DNA of 64,000 nt from Amoebophrya sp. A120. Taxonomy: Eukaryota > Sar > Dinophyceae > Syndiniales > Amoebophryaceae. The notes under the pieces were generated by a model. That model made no database searches. It was not told where the DNA came from and was given only the letters and a program-made list of their open reading frames with translations. The position numbers and the translations under genes are program-made. Below, in pieces: positions 10,065 to 21,126 of this stretch; position 1 is the stretch's first letter, and each line of letters begins with the position of its first letter. The DNA is taken from the NCBI GenBank assembly GCA_905178155.1, contig CAJINV010000001.1, positions 4,426,233 to 4,490,232 of the forward strand. Reading direction: 5' to 3'.

Positions 10065-12795
10065 TTAACTACATGGACGCCGACATACAAAAAAAGCAAA
10101 AGGCGGGATCCCCGGCCCTGCCGAGGCGACAAGCCCAAAAAAGGGCACGAGAAAAAGGCACTCGGGGAAGCGGAAGAACCTTCCCCGCGCCGAAGATATG
10201 CGCGCCTCGACCTGCCTCCATCCCGGCCTGCGCATCAGACAAAGCACAAACGGAAGGTCGGTCGGCCCCCTTCGGCGGCCCTTCAACTCCCCAAAGGCGA
10301 CAACCGAATGCGGCGGCAAGGGCATCTGCGCGCCGATCGCCTGCGGCGACCATGGAACAGGCCCGCAGCGGGCTGGGGCCAGCCAAGGCGTCGGGCCCAG
10401 ACGAAAACGGGGCGACCCGGCTGCGGGCGCACCTTGACGCCCACCCAGGGCGGGCGAAATACGAACGCCGGCGCGCCAATCTTGCCCAAGCGCCCAAGCC
10501 TCCGACGGGGCCCCTTTTCCTGTGCCCTGTTGTTGCAGGAGCGTCTGGTTCGGTTGTCCTGCTCGCCACCAGGTCGAAAGCTGGGCGGGGTGGCGCTGTA
10601 GCGTTGTAGAAGTCGGCCCCCACCAGGTTGACACGCCGCGGGGTCGGCCCGTGGTGAAAATACTCCGGCCCGGCTGAATAGCAACAAGGAGCGGGCGCAC
10701 CCTGTACAGTTCCGAGGGCCAGACGGCGGGCCACTCTGCTGCCTTGGCCTGGTAGTCCGCTGCCCTCGCGCGCCCGCTGCTTGCCCGGCTGGCCCCCTGG
10801 CGCGCAAAACGGCCCGGCGGCCGAAAAATTGGAAGCACCCGCGCGCCCCCCGCTGCTTCTTGGCGCGCCTGCGCAATGGGGCAGGGGCAAAACCCGGGGC
10901 GCCGCGCTTTGTTGCTTCGGCGCCAAGCCGGGCCACTTAACTCAGCCCCCAAAGGCGCTCCAGCGGTAAGTCCTATGAGACACGTCGCCAGCGTCTCGAC
11001 GACTTCTCCCGGGATGCCTCTCTCGAAGGCGGGGCTGGCACGAATCGCGGGGCAGCGCCCCCCTGAAATGCAGCAAAACCAACCGCCCACCACCCCCCCG
11101 GCGATTCGCGGCCGATCGCCAGGCCCCGGGCGCGTCCCCGTTCGTGGCAGGCGGCGGGCGCGCAAAGAAAGGCGCCGAGGGCGGACGCACGCCATCACAT
11201 GCGGCCTGCCGCCGAGGGTGCACGCGCCGACGGCGTCCAACGTTGTTAATCCGATGGCGAAAAAATCTTCTCACAGGAACACCGGCCCGAACGGACCACA
11301 CCCTAAGAAATAACGCACGGAATGTTAAGCGGCCCAGCGTCCTGGGTCGATGGGCGAAATCGTTCGCCGGATTTTGGCCCTAACGCTTTCGGGCCGAAGA
11401 ATCCACTTTTTTTTTGAAATTTTTTAAAATTTTCGAGAAGGGTAGCGGGGTGGCTCTTGGGCCGGGGGCGGGCTGGGGCCCGTCCTGCAGGCTGCACAAG
11501 AAGGCTGGCGGGATTTGGGTCGCTGCCTTCGGTGCTTCGCAATGGGATGAAGCAAAACACAAAGGCGCCACGCCGCACGGGCCCGGTATGCCTCAGGAGC
11601 GCGCGGGAGGCGACGCGCAGGCATGATGGACGTGGCTGCTCGACAACGCGGGCGCTCGGATGCGTTCGAATTGAAGCGAAGAACTTCCTTTGCGTGTGGC
11701 CAAGAAAAATTTCAAAAAAGTTTCGACTTGCCCAAAAAAAATTTGAATTTGGCCGGATAAAATTTCAAGAGGTGCGAAAAATGGCCAAAAAAAATTTCGG
11801 AAAATCGGCCACATTAGCAAAATCCCATTGGTTTTTGCAAATTGGCCACGTTCTAGAATTTTTTTCAAATTTTTTTTGCGCGCCTCTTGATTTTTCCCGG
11901 ATTTTTTTCAAATTTTTTCTGCGATTTTTCCTGGCCAAACCCAAAGAGAAATCTTCTGCGGCGGCAATGCGCCACAAGGGCGCCTCTGCTCCCCGACAGA
12001 AGAAGGCGCAACCCCACACGGATTTGCCACTCTGGGTTCTCATCACCAGCAGCGGAGGCCAAGAGATGTGGACCACCCAAGCGGGCAAATATGCGACACC
12101 TGCGCCCGGCCCTCCTCTGACAAACAGGGGCAAGAACAGACTCGGGAAATGCCTCACATAGGCCAGACCGTCGGGGAAGCAAAAAAATTCAAAAATTTTT
12201 TTTTGTGTTTTTTTTGGATTTTGTTTTTGCGCTATGTGGATTTTCCGAAATTTTTTGCGTTAGGGTGGAAATCCTGCGAAAAATCGGGCCCAAAATCTTG
12301 AAGGCAGGCCCCCCCCGGGTGGGGGCCTTGGCGGCCGCCTCGCCCTGTTTGCCCCGAAGGAACACGCTGCGCGCCCGCCCCAGCGGCACAGGGCAACGGC
12401 GAAAGGACTGCGGGGGCCCCCGTGTCTTCCTCCGCCAATAGGCTGCGCGCGAGGATGCGGAGCATTGCCATGCCCATGCATCCCAGAAACCCCGCGGCGG
12501 CGAAGTTTGGGCCTCCGGGGAACGACTGCGCAGGGGCAGCGCTGAAGTGCATCGCGGTCCGCTCCATTGATTTGGGCCCGCGTCCCCCGCGGCCTGCGCT
12601 GCGCAGCGGCGCCCTGGATAGCGAGCGCCACGACCTCGCGCGGCGAGGCGCGCAGCTGGGGCGCTGTAAGCCGTGGCCCATCCTCAGGCCCGCACCACCA
12701 ACGGCGCCCCGGCATGCCGTGGCTCCGCCACCTCTTCTGCATTTCTGTAAGAAGGGGGTAGGCCATGCCCTGCGTCCTCAGCCTAACCAGTTCAG
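10065..12795. other. GC-rich island with A/T homopolymer bursts, no credible gene
   Basis: From about 10065 the base composition changes sharply: the first 1.3 kb is by eye about two-thirds G+C, with clusters such as CCGGGC and GGGGCC. Then 11400-12300 alternates GC-rich text with runs such as AAAAAAATTT and ATTTTTTTCAAA, and GC-rich text returns to about 12795. Long open frames exist in several frames on both strands at once, which is what stop-poor GC-rich DNA gives by chance; none has a recognisable domain. A 9-base inverted word (CCCTAACGC near 11377 and GCGTTAGGG near 12258) brackets the A/T-rich part. No terminal repeats or target duplication were found at the edges. It differs from everything else in the window. 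Confidence 0.6.
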
Positions 12796-13079
12796 CTGAA
12801 AAACGAACACACGCGGTCTCACTAATGCAAGCGGAACACTGGCTAGATCTTGTTCGGCTTCCGCCAGTTCAAAAATGTTACTCATTGAACAGATAAGTCC
12901 TAATTTCTGGACTTCTTCCCTAATGTGGTCTCGACCGTAATTAAGTGCCAACAATATGTATGTCGCGCACCCTTCAGGACACCTTCCTTGTTATGTTGCT
13001 CTTCCTCAGGATAAATTACAATTCAATTTAGTAACTTCGAGATCGCGTTTGCTTGCATCTGTGGATTTCCAAAATGCTG

Positions 13080-15548
13080 TCAGCCCTTTGCCACCGGCAC
13101 CTTCAACCACAAAAGCTGTAGTTCCTGATGTTTCCCATCCTTCATCTTCTGAACCGCGTCCACCAGCGTTTGGTACTCAAAAACAGTTTTTACTTTCTTC
13201 TCTGCCTCCACAAAGGAATTCTGCGCCTCCTGCACAACATTTCCCTTGAGCAACACCACGCCCAAGTTGAACCAAAGTGTAAATTCGTCCGGATGTAGTG
13301 ACAAAGCTTGCTGCAGCAAGTCTACCACCCGCTGCAGACCCGTTTGGCCGCCTTGAGGGAGTTTGTCCGGTGAAGAGGTAGCCAGATGGAAAATCCCGAG
13401 CGCCAGGGAATTGTACACGTATGCGAAGTTAGGATTCATCAGCTGTAACGCCTCTTCTAGTATGGGCACCGCTTCGTCGTAGGCACCTACGCAGGAGAGG
13501 GCGTATCCAAAATCATTGTTGAGGAGAAACTGATTGTGGTCGCCAAAGCCAATGCCGTGACCTGGAGGGAATTTTCGAATTTGAGTGCAACATGAATCAC
13601 TATCACATACATCACTTCGACCTAATCAATTAACATCACTGTAAGCGCCCAAAAATCGTCAAACAGTGTCTCTGAGTACGTGATAGATGTCATTGTACCG
13701 TTATTGATCTTGATGAAAATTTTCAGCCCGGATTCGCAGTCGCCTTTCTCTAGGTGTATCCTGGCCATGCAGTAATCAGACATGGCGTTGTCGTCAAATA
13801 CGTCCAATGCTTTTTGGTAGTAATCCAGCGCCAGATCGTGGTCTCCTCGCGCCTGCAGCAAAACCGCGAATTGGTGCAACACCTTCGCACTGCGCGGCTG
13901 CCACTTCGAGGCCTTCGCGTCCTTCTCGAACAGTACCTCCTTGCTGCGCCAGTGGGTTGTCCGGATGTACGCGACGTACATGAAGTACACCAAATACACC
14001 ACCTTCGCGAAGCAGAGCACCGAAACCGAATGCCCGACCACGTGCGAGGTTGGTTTCACTGGCCTTCGGCCTTCGCCACTGTTTGCGATTCGTTGCGGTA
14101 ACCCGCGGCCAAGAGTCGCTGTCAAAATCCTCCGCAAGAGCAGCGGCGCGAGGTTTTCTGGCGAAAGCAGGCGGACGACCAGCAAGCAGCTGCCCACTGT
14201 GATTGGGTAGAGGAGTCGTTCCCCTATCGTTGTTCCGACCAGGAAAAAAAGATTACTTGCGGGAACGAAGGGCACTACTATCATCGCGGCAGCGAAGTAG
14301 TCAGTCACGATGTTTTCGTTCTGCACCATCAGGGCGACTTGCTGGTTTGCAGTTAGCAGGGGAGGGGTATTTGTTCCTTCTGCTGCCGTACTACTCCCGT
14401 CCCCCTCTCCTCCAGACTCGGCCGCGGACGCAGTGGATGATGAAGGTGTGCTACAATTGTAGAGCAAATCGCCGTATTTTCTCGCCCTTCTCCTCTTCAA
14501 GACATCCCCCTCCACTTCGGGCGTCCTTCTGGGTATCACCCGAAAGAACATGCCGACGAGGAAAGCGTAGGCAGAAAGGATCCCCATTACCCGCAGGTCC
14601 CATTGCTTCTGAAATAGCAACGGTAGACTGTCGTAGCTGTAGTCCCAACTGAGGTTCCAGGGAAAGATGAGAAGTTGCCCGTAGATTTGGTGGTGCAGCA
14701 AGTAGCTCCAAAACCTGACCTGAATGTCGTCTTGGTACCGGACCGGCGTATCGACGTACCCAAAGTCCGCGTGGGTGCCCTGGACATAAGCGGACCGGAG
14801 AGCGAAGACGACGAGAAAAAGACCGAGGAAACCAATTCCACGGAACCATTTTTTCTGCACCAGACACAGGAAGGCGACGAGAATCGGAAGGGTGAAACCT
14901 GTAGTGGTTTGGTTCGAGTTGTAGTGCATGACAGAGGCTCATGCAAAGACAAGGTAGACAAAGTAACTCTGGAAGCTTCTGTCCTGAAACTCCTCTAATA
15001 ATACCTGTTTCCTTGCACAGCCCACTGAGCACGGTGCACACCGCTACCCGGAGAAAGTTTTCTGAGTCCGCACCGAGCACGAAGAACAGCGTTGCGGCCG
15101 AATCCGCTCGGCCCACGAGGTAGACTATGTTCTCCACGTGCACGGGGTGGACGGCGAAGAGGTACGCCGCGAAGACGTTGTGCCGGAAGAACCAGCATCG
15201 CTTCACGACCAAACACGTGAGCGTGTGGATCAAACAGTTGATAAACCGCAAACTCGGTAACGGGTCGTCTGGGAAGAGGCAATACGACAATCGAAAGCTG
15301 TACGTGATCAGCGGTCGGTAACTCTTGTGCGTCCAGTGGATGCCGTCCGTCGGCCAGAGATCCTGGCCCCAGAAGTCGTGGATGAGCACGTCGTACCAAG
15401 TTGACTTCGAAAGGTCGGCAACATCTTGGTTCCTGGTTACCGCAAACCCCTCGTCAATGTAATTGTCACGGAAAAAGATACACGCGTAAAAAGGTAGAGT
15501 GAGAAGAACAATGATAGCGTCCGTGTTTTGCCACGAGGACAGCAGCAT
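13080..15548 (-). CDS. TMTC-type transmembrane O-mannosyltransferase with TPR tail
   Basis: Exons 15548-15005, 14937-13699 and 13561-13080 give 754 residues. The N-terminal third matches the TMTC family: a first membrane helix, then the luminal block with VLIHDFWG, SYRPLITYSFR and, later, HPVHVENIVYLVGRADS, which are family hallmarks around the DUF1736 region. Several more membrane helices follow. The last 250 residues are tetratricopeptide repeats, for example ARGDHDLALDYYQKAL and YDEAVPILEEAL. TMTC proteins sit in the ER membrane and transfer mannose from dolichol-phosphate-mannose to cadherin-like or other substrates. A Ser, Thr and Gly-rich loop (around 14380-14470) interrupts the membrane part. 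The first intron (67 bp) has GT-AG ends with acceptor GCATGAG; total length is divisible by three, supporting the model. Confidence 0.88.
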
Positions 15549-16046
15549 GGTATCGGGCTTATGGGCAGGCAGAAGAACAAGCAGAGAGGTACTGTCACTA
15601 GGTTTCTGGCTTGAGGTGCCACCTTCTGAGGAGGTTCCGACTCTTCTTGTAAAGCTCGTTTACACGCTTACGGGGAAAAAAAACAATTCGTTGTACTTAC
15701 TGTACATGATCTTCACGTCAACCCGTCCGAAGATAAAACGACGGGCGAAGGGGATTTCAAAGAAAGAGAAAGCGCGAACAATGAATTTATCTGGAATAAA
15801 AACTGGTGGAGAATGGGATCGCAAATCAGACCGACAAGATGATCACGATGACCGAGAGTCCGACACAGATTCACTTCCGCACACGTCGATAGGCGTAGAG
15901 AAGGAGCTGCAAGCAGCTCCTGGAGACTAGTCATCGCAATCGCGCGAAAGCAGTTTGCATGCATTCTTTCATTTCGTGCAAGAACTTAATTCTGTGTCGC
16001 CGATGAAATAATTCTAGTTCGGCACGCCGCCACCTTCGATTTGCTC
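15549..16046. other. Intergenic stretch
   Basis: No gene recognised. The gap holds the upstream region of the TMTC gene and the 3' flank of the dynamin gene. Confidence 0.5.
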
Positions 16047-19000
16047 TCAGCTGACGTGAAAATCTCTGACCTGATTCAAGATCTCCACCGCGTGCCGCAA
16101 GGTCTTCAGGTTTTCCTTCCCCCGGATCCGTCGCTCCTTGATGTCATTCGCTTCTAACAGTAGATGCTGAAACAGCTCGGGCTTGTAGAGCTGCGCGACG
16201 CATTCACGCTGCAGCACGTCCTTCGCCGTGTTGACCATGAAGTACATGACCGACTTCGGCACTGCGTCCACGATATTCTTTTTCACGATTCCGTAGTAGC
16301 TCGCAATCAGCGTCTTGATGATGTTGATCTCAACCCGCTCCCGGTCAGACAAATCGTCCGAAGGGTAGACCGTGCAGGGCATCTGCGGCAGGCGAATGCT
16401 GCTGCTCCCGCCGAGCTCACCCAAATGGTGCACCGGGTTGCTCTGGTTGTGGCTGGAGAGGCAGGCGTTTCCTCGGGCAGACGACGCGACGAGGTCCAGC
16501 GCGCCGTTCATGGTTCCGCCGGGGGTGGCGGAAAATTGGTGCTCCCTTGCTACCCTGGCTGCCGTCGTAGACGTCGCGGAGGAGCCCTTGAGGAAGCTGA
16601 AAAACCCACCGGATTCCGGCTCCTTTTCCAAAACGGGCGTGGACAAGCCGTGCTCGCGGTAGTGCGCTGCAGCATGACCGCCAGACGCGAGATCGCGAAT
16701 GGCACCGCCGGCGGCAGCCTGTCGTTATTTGAGAGAAATTTCATTTTAACAACCGACGTCGTTTTATGAGTGCATCCATGCACAACTTGCTTTTCGATTC
16801 AGTCTGCTCTGAGCTTCGAAATTTATATTTTCCTGAACAACAAACACAAATTACCGTCGGTTCCCGCGGCGGTGGTGGTGGATACGTTCCGCCGTGTGCT
16901 CCACCCACAGGCCCGCTGCTTGGTGTTGAATTTGCGTACCCGTGGCCGAGTGAAGTTTGTATTGCGTTGCTGCCGCCGATGAAATCCGGGTGGTTGGTGT
17001 TGATGTAGGCCAACTCGATTTGAACCAGGTTGATAATCATCTGGTTCGTCGGCTGCAGGCACTTCTTGAGCACCCCCCGCACCACTTCGAAAATGGAATC
17101 GCGGAGATTCACAAAACGGCGCATTTCGGGCACTTCGCACTCGACCACGATGCGCTGCAGCTCCTCGAAGACGTGGTCGATGCACTGCAGGCACGGCTCT
17201 TCCAGCTTTTCGATCTGCTTCTTCACCTGGAGTGTTTATGCATGCATCTACTTCCCGCACCGATGAAATGAGACAAAACTACCTACTCAACATGTCACAA
17301 GGAATAGGATTAGAATGGATCTCATCCGCATGAGTTTGCTTCATTCTTGTTACCAAGAGCTCAAACGCTGCTTCCGGGACGAAGAGCACTGCTTTTGGGC
17401 CGGTAGCGTTGCGGATCGCCGTGCGGATTTCGCCGTCGCTCAGACCATGGAAGCAATCGAAATCTTGTATGGTGCCGGCAAAGATTTCGTGGAAAATGTG
17501 ATGCAGTCGCGCTCCACCCGCAAGCTGGTCGCCGTTCTTCAGCCGCTTCCCGTCAATGCTGTTTTAGAGCGAGATTGCAAATCAATTTGCACTTTCGGAG
17601 AAAGAACCTGACCGGACCCGAACACAACTAAGGCAAACGCTAAAACAGACACTGCTCAATCGACGTCAACCAATCCTGGTACCTGTCGCAGAAGTTCCTT
17701 GTGAACTTTGAAAACAGGTGCAGCAACAACGCGCCCTGCGAGCTTCCGTCCTTCTCAAACAGCGGATCGCCGTAGGACTGGAGTTCAGCTTCAGTTTCGT
17801 GAATGCTCCGCATCAGCCGCGTCTTCAGGTCCGGGATCGTGTCCCGGATGTGGTACATGAGGCGGCGATTCAGGAGTTTCGAGAGGTAGGGGACACCACA
17901 GCGGTGGTTCATGTTGCGGTAGGACGGGTGTTGCCGGAAAAACGTTGCTTCCTCGCTGAGCGCTTCCTGTATAGTTGGACGAGTCCATTTCTTACTTTGC
18001 TGTGCAATGCAAACCAGACCTAGTACCAGAATCTTTGTCAAAGGGAAATGGAGGACGAGGCGATCTTCCGTAATAGTAGAACACATGTACATACTCTTGC
18101 TATACCTTTATGCTCTTTGCGTTATTCGTTGTGTCCTTTGCGTTTCGGCATCTGACGCCGACGTACCCTTGTCGCAACGGGACGATTCGTCCCTCCAACA
18201 TGTCGATGGCGTCGGTTCCCTCGTCCATCAGATCGCACTTGGTCACAACGCCGACGGTCCGCTCACCGTCAGGGTCCACTTCTCTGGCCAGCGCCAACGC
18301 GTCCGAATTCGCCAGGTCCGTGTTCGCTGCGTGCACGGCTAGCACGATGCAGTTGGGCTTTCGGATGTAGTTCAGAATCAGCTCCCGTATTCGCGTTTCG
18401 ATGTCCGCGGGCTGCTCCCCCACGGGAACCTTGGTCGTGCCCGGCAGATCCACAAGCGTCAGATCGATCACGTGCGGGCTGAAAATCTTCAACTGGATGG
18501 GCTGCGCCGACACGCCCTTGTTTTTCCCGCTGATACGGTCGGTTTCGCGCTCGATCTCTCGCCGGATTTGGTTAAAATCCTCAAACACCTGGTCCGGCGC
18601 GTGGCTGAAAATCCCGTACTCCTCCGGCATAGAAGACGCCGCGCCATGCTTGCTCCTGCTCGACGAACTGGAGGAAGAGGAGGAATTGTGTGTACTATTC
18701 CCGCGCGAAGAAACGTGGTCGACCAAAATACCGTCGGTGGTCTTGTTCGAAGACGACCGGGAATTCGCACTACCATGATCCTTGCTGCTGCTCGATGTGC
18801 CGGAGTTCGTTGAACTAGAGGAAGTGCTGTTGTTGTTTGTGTTCCCACCAGACCGTCGGTTGTTGTGCAACTGCAGAATCAGTGGCCGTCTCGTAACGAT
18901 CCCCTGTCCCCGCGGCAAGAAATCCCGGCCGACAATACTTTCCAGCACGCTGCTTTTGCCCACCGATTGGCCCCCGATGACAGCGATTTGCGGCAAGTCG

Positions 19001-19071
19001 ACTTCGACGTGGAAACCGACGCTCAGAAAGACATCGTGGAGCTGGTTAATCACCTCAATCAGGTTCTCCAT
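16047..19071 (-). CDS. Dynamin-related GTPase (DRP1-like)
   Basis: Exons 19071-18159, 18019-17683, 17558-17354, 17226-16855 and 16718-16047 give 832 residues in one frame. The GTPase domain has the P-loop GGQSVGKSS (33-41), the switch-I threonine in VTRRPL (about 59-64), DLPGTTKVP (208-216) and [11 protein letters not shown] (277-287). The middle and stalk domain follows ([12 protein letters not shown], then the 17226-16855 exon), then a low-complexity linker, and a GTPase effector domain at the C-terminus. There is no PH domain or proline-rich tail, so it is of the fission (DRP1) class that cuts mitochondria, peroxisomes or vesicles. Two oddities: a Ser/Asn-rich insert of about 80 residues (71-150) inside the GTPase domain, and a GC donor at the first intron (reading GCGTCAG after exon 1), the only donor that gives a family-like GYVG-x-VC join. 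Confidence 0.93.
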
Positions 19072-20005
19072 CTTGGGGAAGAATGGACGGCGGGAAGCAA
19101 TATTGACGCGACGTCTTTGATGTGCTTACTTTCCGAGGAGCAAGCTGGGTTGGCAACAAAGGCGAATTTGGGAGTTTGTGGCCGTATTGCGCATGTTTGT
19201 TTCAGGTCTGACGTGGCTAAAAAATTGGCGCGGCACGTTCACGACTCAAATACCATCAATTGCTATGCGATACAGTCGACAAAAATCTAGAAGGATAGCA
19301 CTATGGCTAATTCAACAGCATTCATATGATGAGAATCGGTGGAGTGATAGTTTGTAAATCCAAGTTCGTCTACACAAAGGTAGCAATCCTGCGATCTTCA
19401 TTTTGTCGACATCGCTACTGCGAGAACTGATCACGCAAAGAAAAATCAGGGAGCCACTGAACCGCGCAAGAACAGCTCCAACTCGGTTCCTGCTGAACAA
19501 ACTGAGAAACGAACAGCTGCAGTACGTGCACAAATTTTCGTGCGTATCTTTAGAAAGCTGCCCCGGTCATGCCGCGAATGAAGCGAACACATCGCGATGC
19601 GGATGTTCTTCCGCTCAGACAAAGCTCATGTCTTTGTCAAAGACTGCAATAAAATTCTAACGACGAGTTGTATCGAATAACTTGCTTCTCGTTGCTTCCC
19701 GCCCTTGTTGCGAAGCAAGAAGTTCCCGCTCTCCTCCTTCTGAGCTTGCCTGTTCTCCTCTGGAATGAGTCGCGCGACCGCGAGGTTCACTTACGGTGGA
19801 TAGGAATGAGTACCACAAACTGGTAAAAATTTGCCGCTCTTTGTCAAACAAAGTTCAGCTTAAACATTACGGTACGTACATTGGTCACAATATTATGCTA
19901 TCGCTGCGTAGTACATTTGATACTTATCTGGAGAACCGACCTTTTCCATCACGTTGTCGTCACCGTCTTCGGACACTGGTGCCGAATCGTTCAATAGTCT
20001 GAGTC
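19072..20005. other. Intergenic stretch
   Basis: About 930 bases with no supported exon on either strand, no repeat shared with the rest of the window and no recognisable RNA gene. Confidence 0.5.
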
Positions 20006-20985
20006 TTAATACGAATACCCGGACGAGTAGCCGTTGCGATAATCATCATAACGATCATCATCATCATAATGTCGATCGTCGGCGTCCCAGCCTAATGTTG
20101 AAATGTTGTCCCCTTGCCCTTCATTCGTGAATGCAAAAGAGGACGATGAAGAAACATCGCTGTCGTTTCCCATGACTGGTCGCTTCGAGACGGAGTTGCT
20201 TTCAACCTTTACCTTTTCCTTTTCCACAACATTCTCCGAAATAACGATAGTGAACTGGAGCTGCGAGGCTACATCTTCTGGCTGAAGAGATTCACGCTCG
20301 ATCGGCTGCGGTGTGTTCGATTCTTCGTCAGTGAGTTGCTGTTTCTCCTCATCAAAGTCAACCACTTCACCAAATTCTGATGTTGCAGCCGCGGAATTTA
20401 CTGTTTTTTGTTTCTGTACCTGCGCAGCGTAATCGTAGAAGTCCGTGAAAGTTCGCAAATCCGGATCCAATCCCGCAACCAGCTCCGCAGGAATGAAATT
20501 CCAGTACGGCGAGCAAGACCGAACCACGCGGTTCTGAGGGTCTTTCGTCCACGGGAACACATTGGCTTCGATGTGAGAAAGGTCCTTCACGGAACCGTTG
20601 TTGTCAGCCAGTTCTTGTTCGTTTTTCTTATCTTTCAGAATGGGGATCCACGGGTTCTTGATGCTGGTCACTGTTCCTGTTTGTCCGCACTTCACCTCTC
20701 GATCACCCTCGCCACTGCCGCCTTCCGTACTGGCGCACGGCGTGGCCCCGGCTGATGTCTCAACTACCGCCTCCGGTTCCGCGCCATCGGCAAACGAGGA
20801 GCAGAGAAACCGCCAAAGGTTTTTGTAGACCAAAGGCGTAGTATCGATCTCGCAACCCCGTGACAAGGACCGCAGTAGGTCCCAAGGAATATCCGTCGAA
20901 GTTAGTTCAGGGAAAGTACATCTGATCCAGTTCACTCGCTGCACAGCTAAGGCCTTGCGTTGCTCCAATAGGTCGGCAAACCTGT
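20006..20985 (-). CDS. Unidentified acidic protein, 5' end unresolved
   Basis: A minus-strand open frame of about 325 codons ends at 20006. It is not recognised. The N-terminal half has a mixed, globular composition (for example VNWIRCTFPELT and FPWTKDPQNRV); the C-terminal half is acidic and Ser/Gln rich and finishes with a tail of alternating Asp, Tyr and Gly (after GWDADD), likely disordered. No ATG opens this frame: the first in-frame codons follow ATAACAG, so an upstream exon is implied. A nearby ATG at about 21045 begins a hydrophobic leader-like peptide in another frame and may be that exon, but the junction is not a standard one. Confidence 0.55.
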
Positions 20986-21126
20986 TATTTCATACGCAGC
21001 ATATCCTAAAAGAAATCCGTAACGGAAGCGGAAGTGCATTGTGATTTTGAGTTATCACAAAGACTAACACCATTCCAGAGATACTATACAGAACCGAAAG
21101 CAAAGCGCAAAAAAAAGTATCACAAA

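Noticed and set aside
10065-11313. Long overlapping open frames (up to 391 codons) on both strands
   Set aside because: They occur in several frames at once in GC-rich, stop-poor DNA, are Arg/Pro/Ala/Gly rich, and show no domain. Chance open frames are the simpler reading.
11377-12266. CCCTAA/TTAGGG words as interstitial telomere repeats
   Set aside because: Only single copies in inverted arrangement, not tandem arrays.
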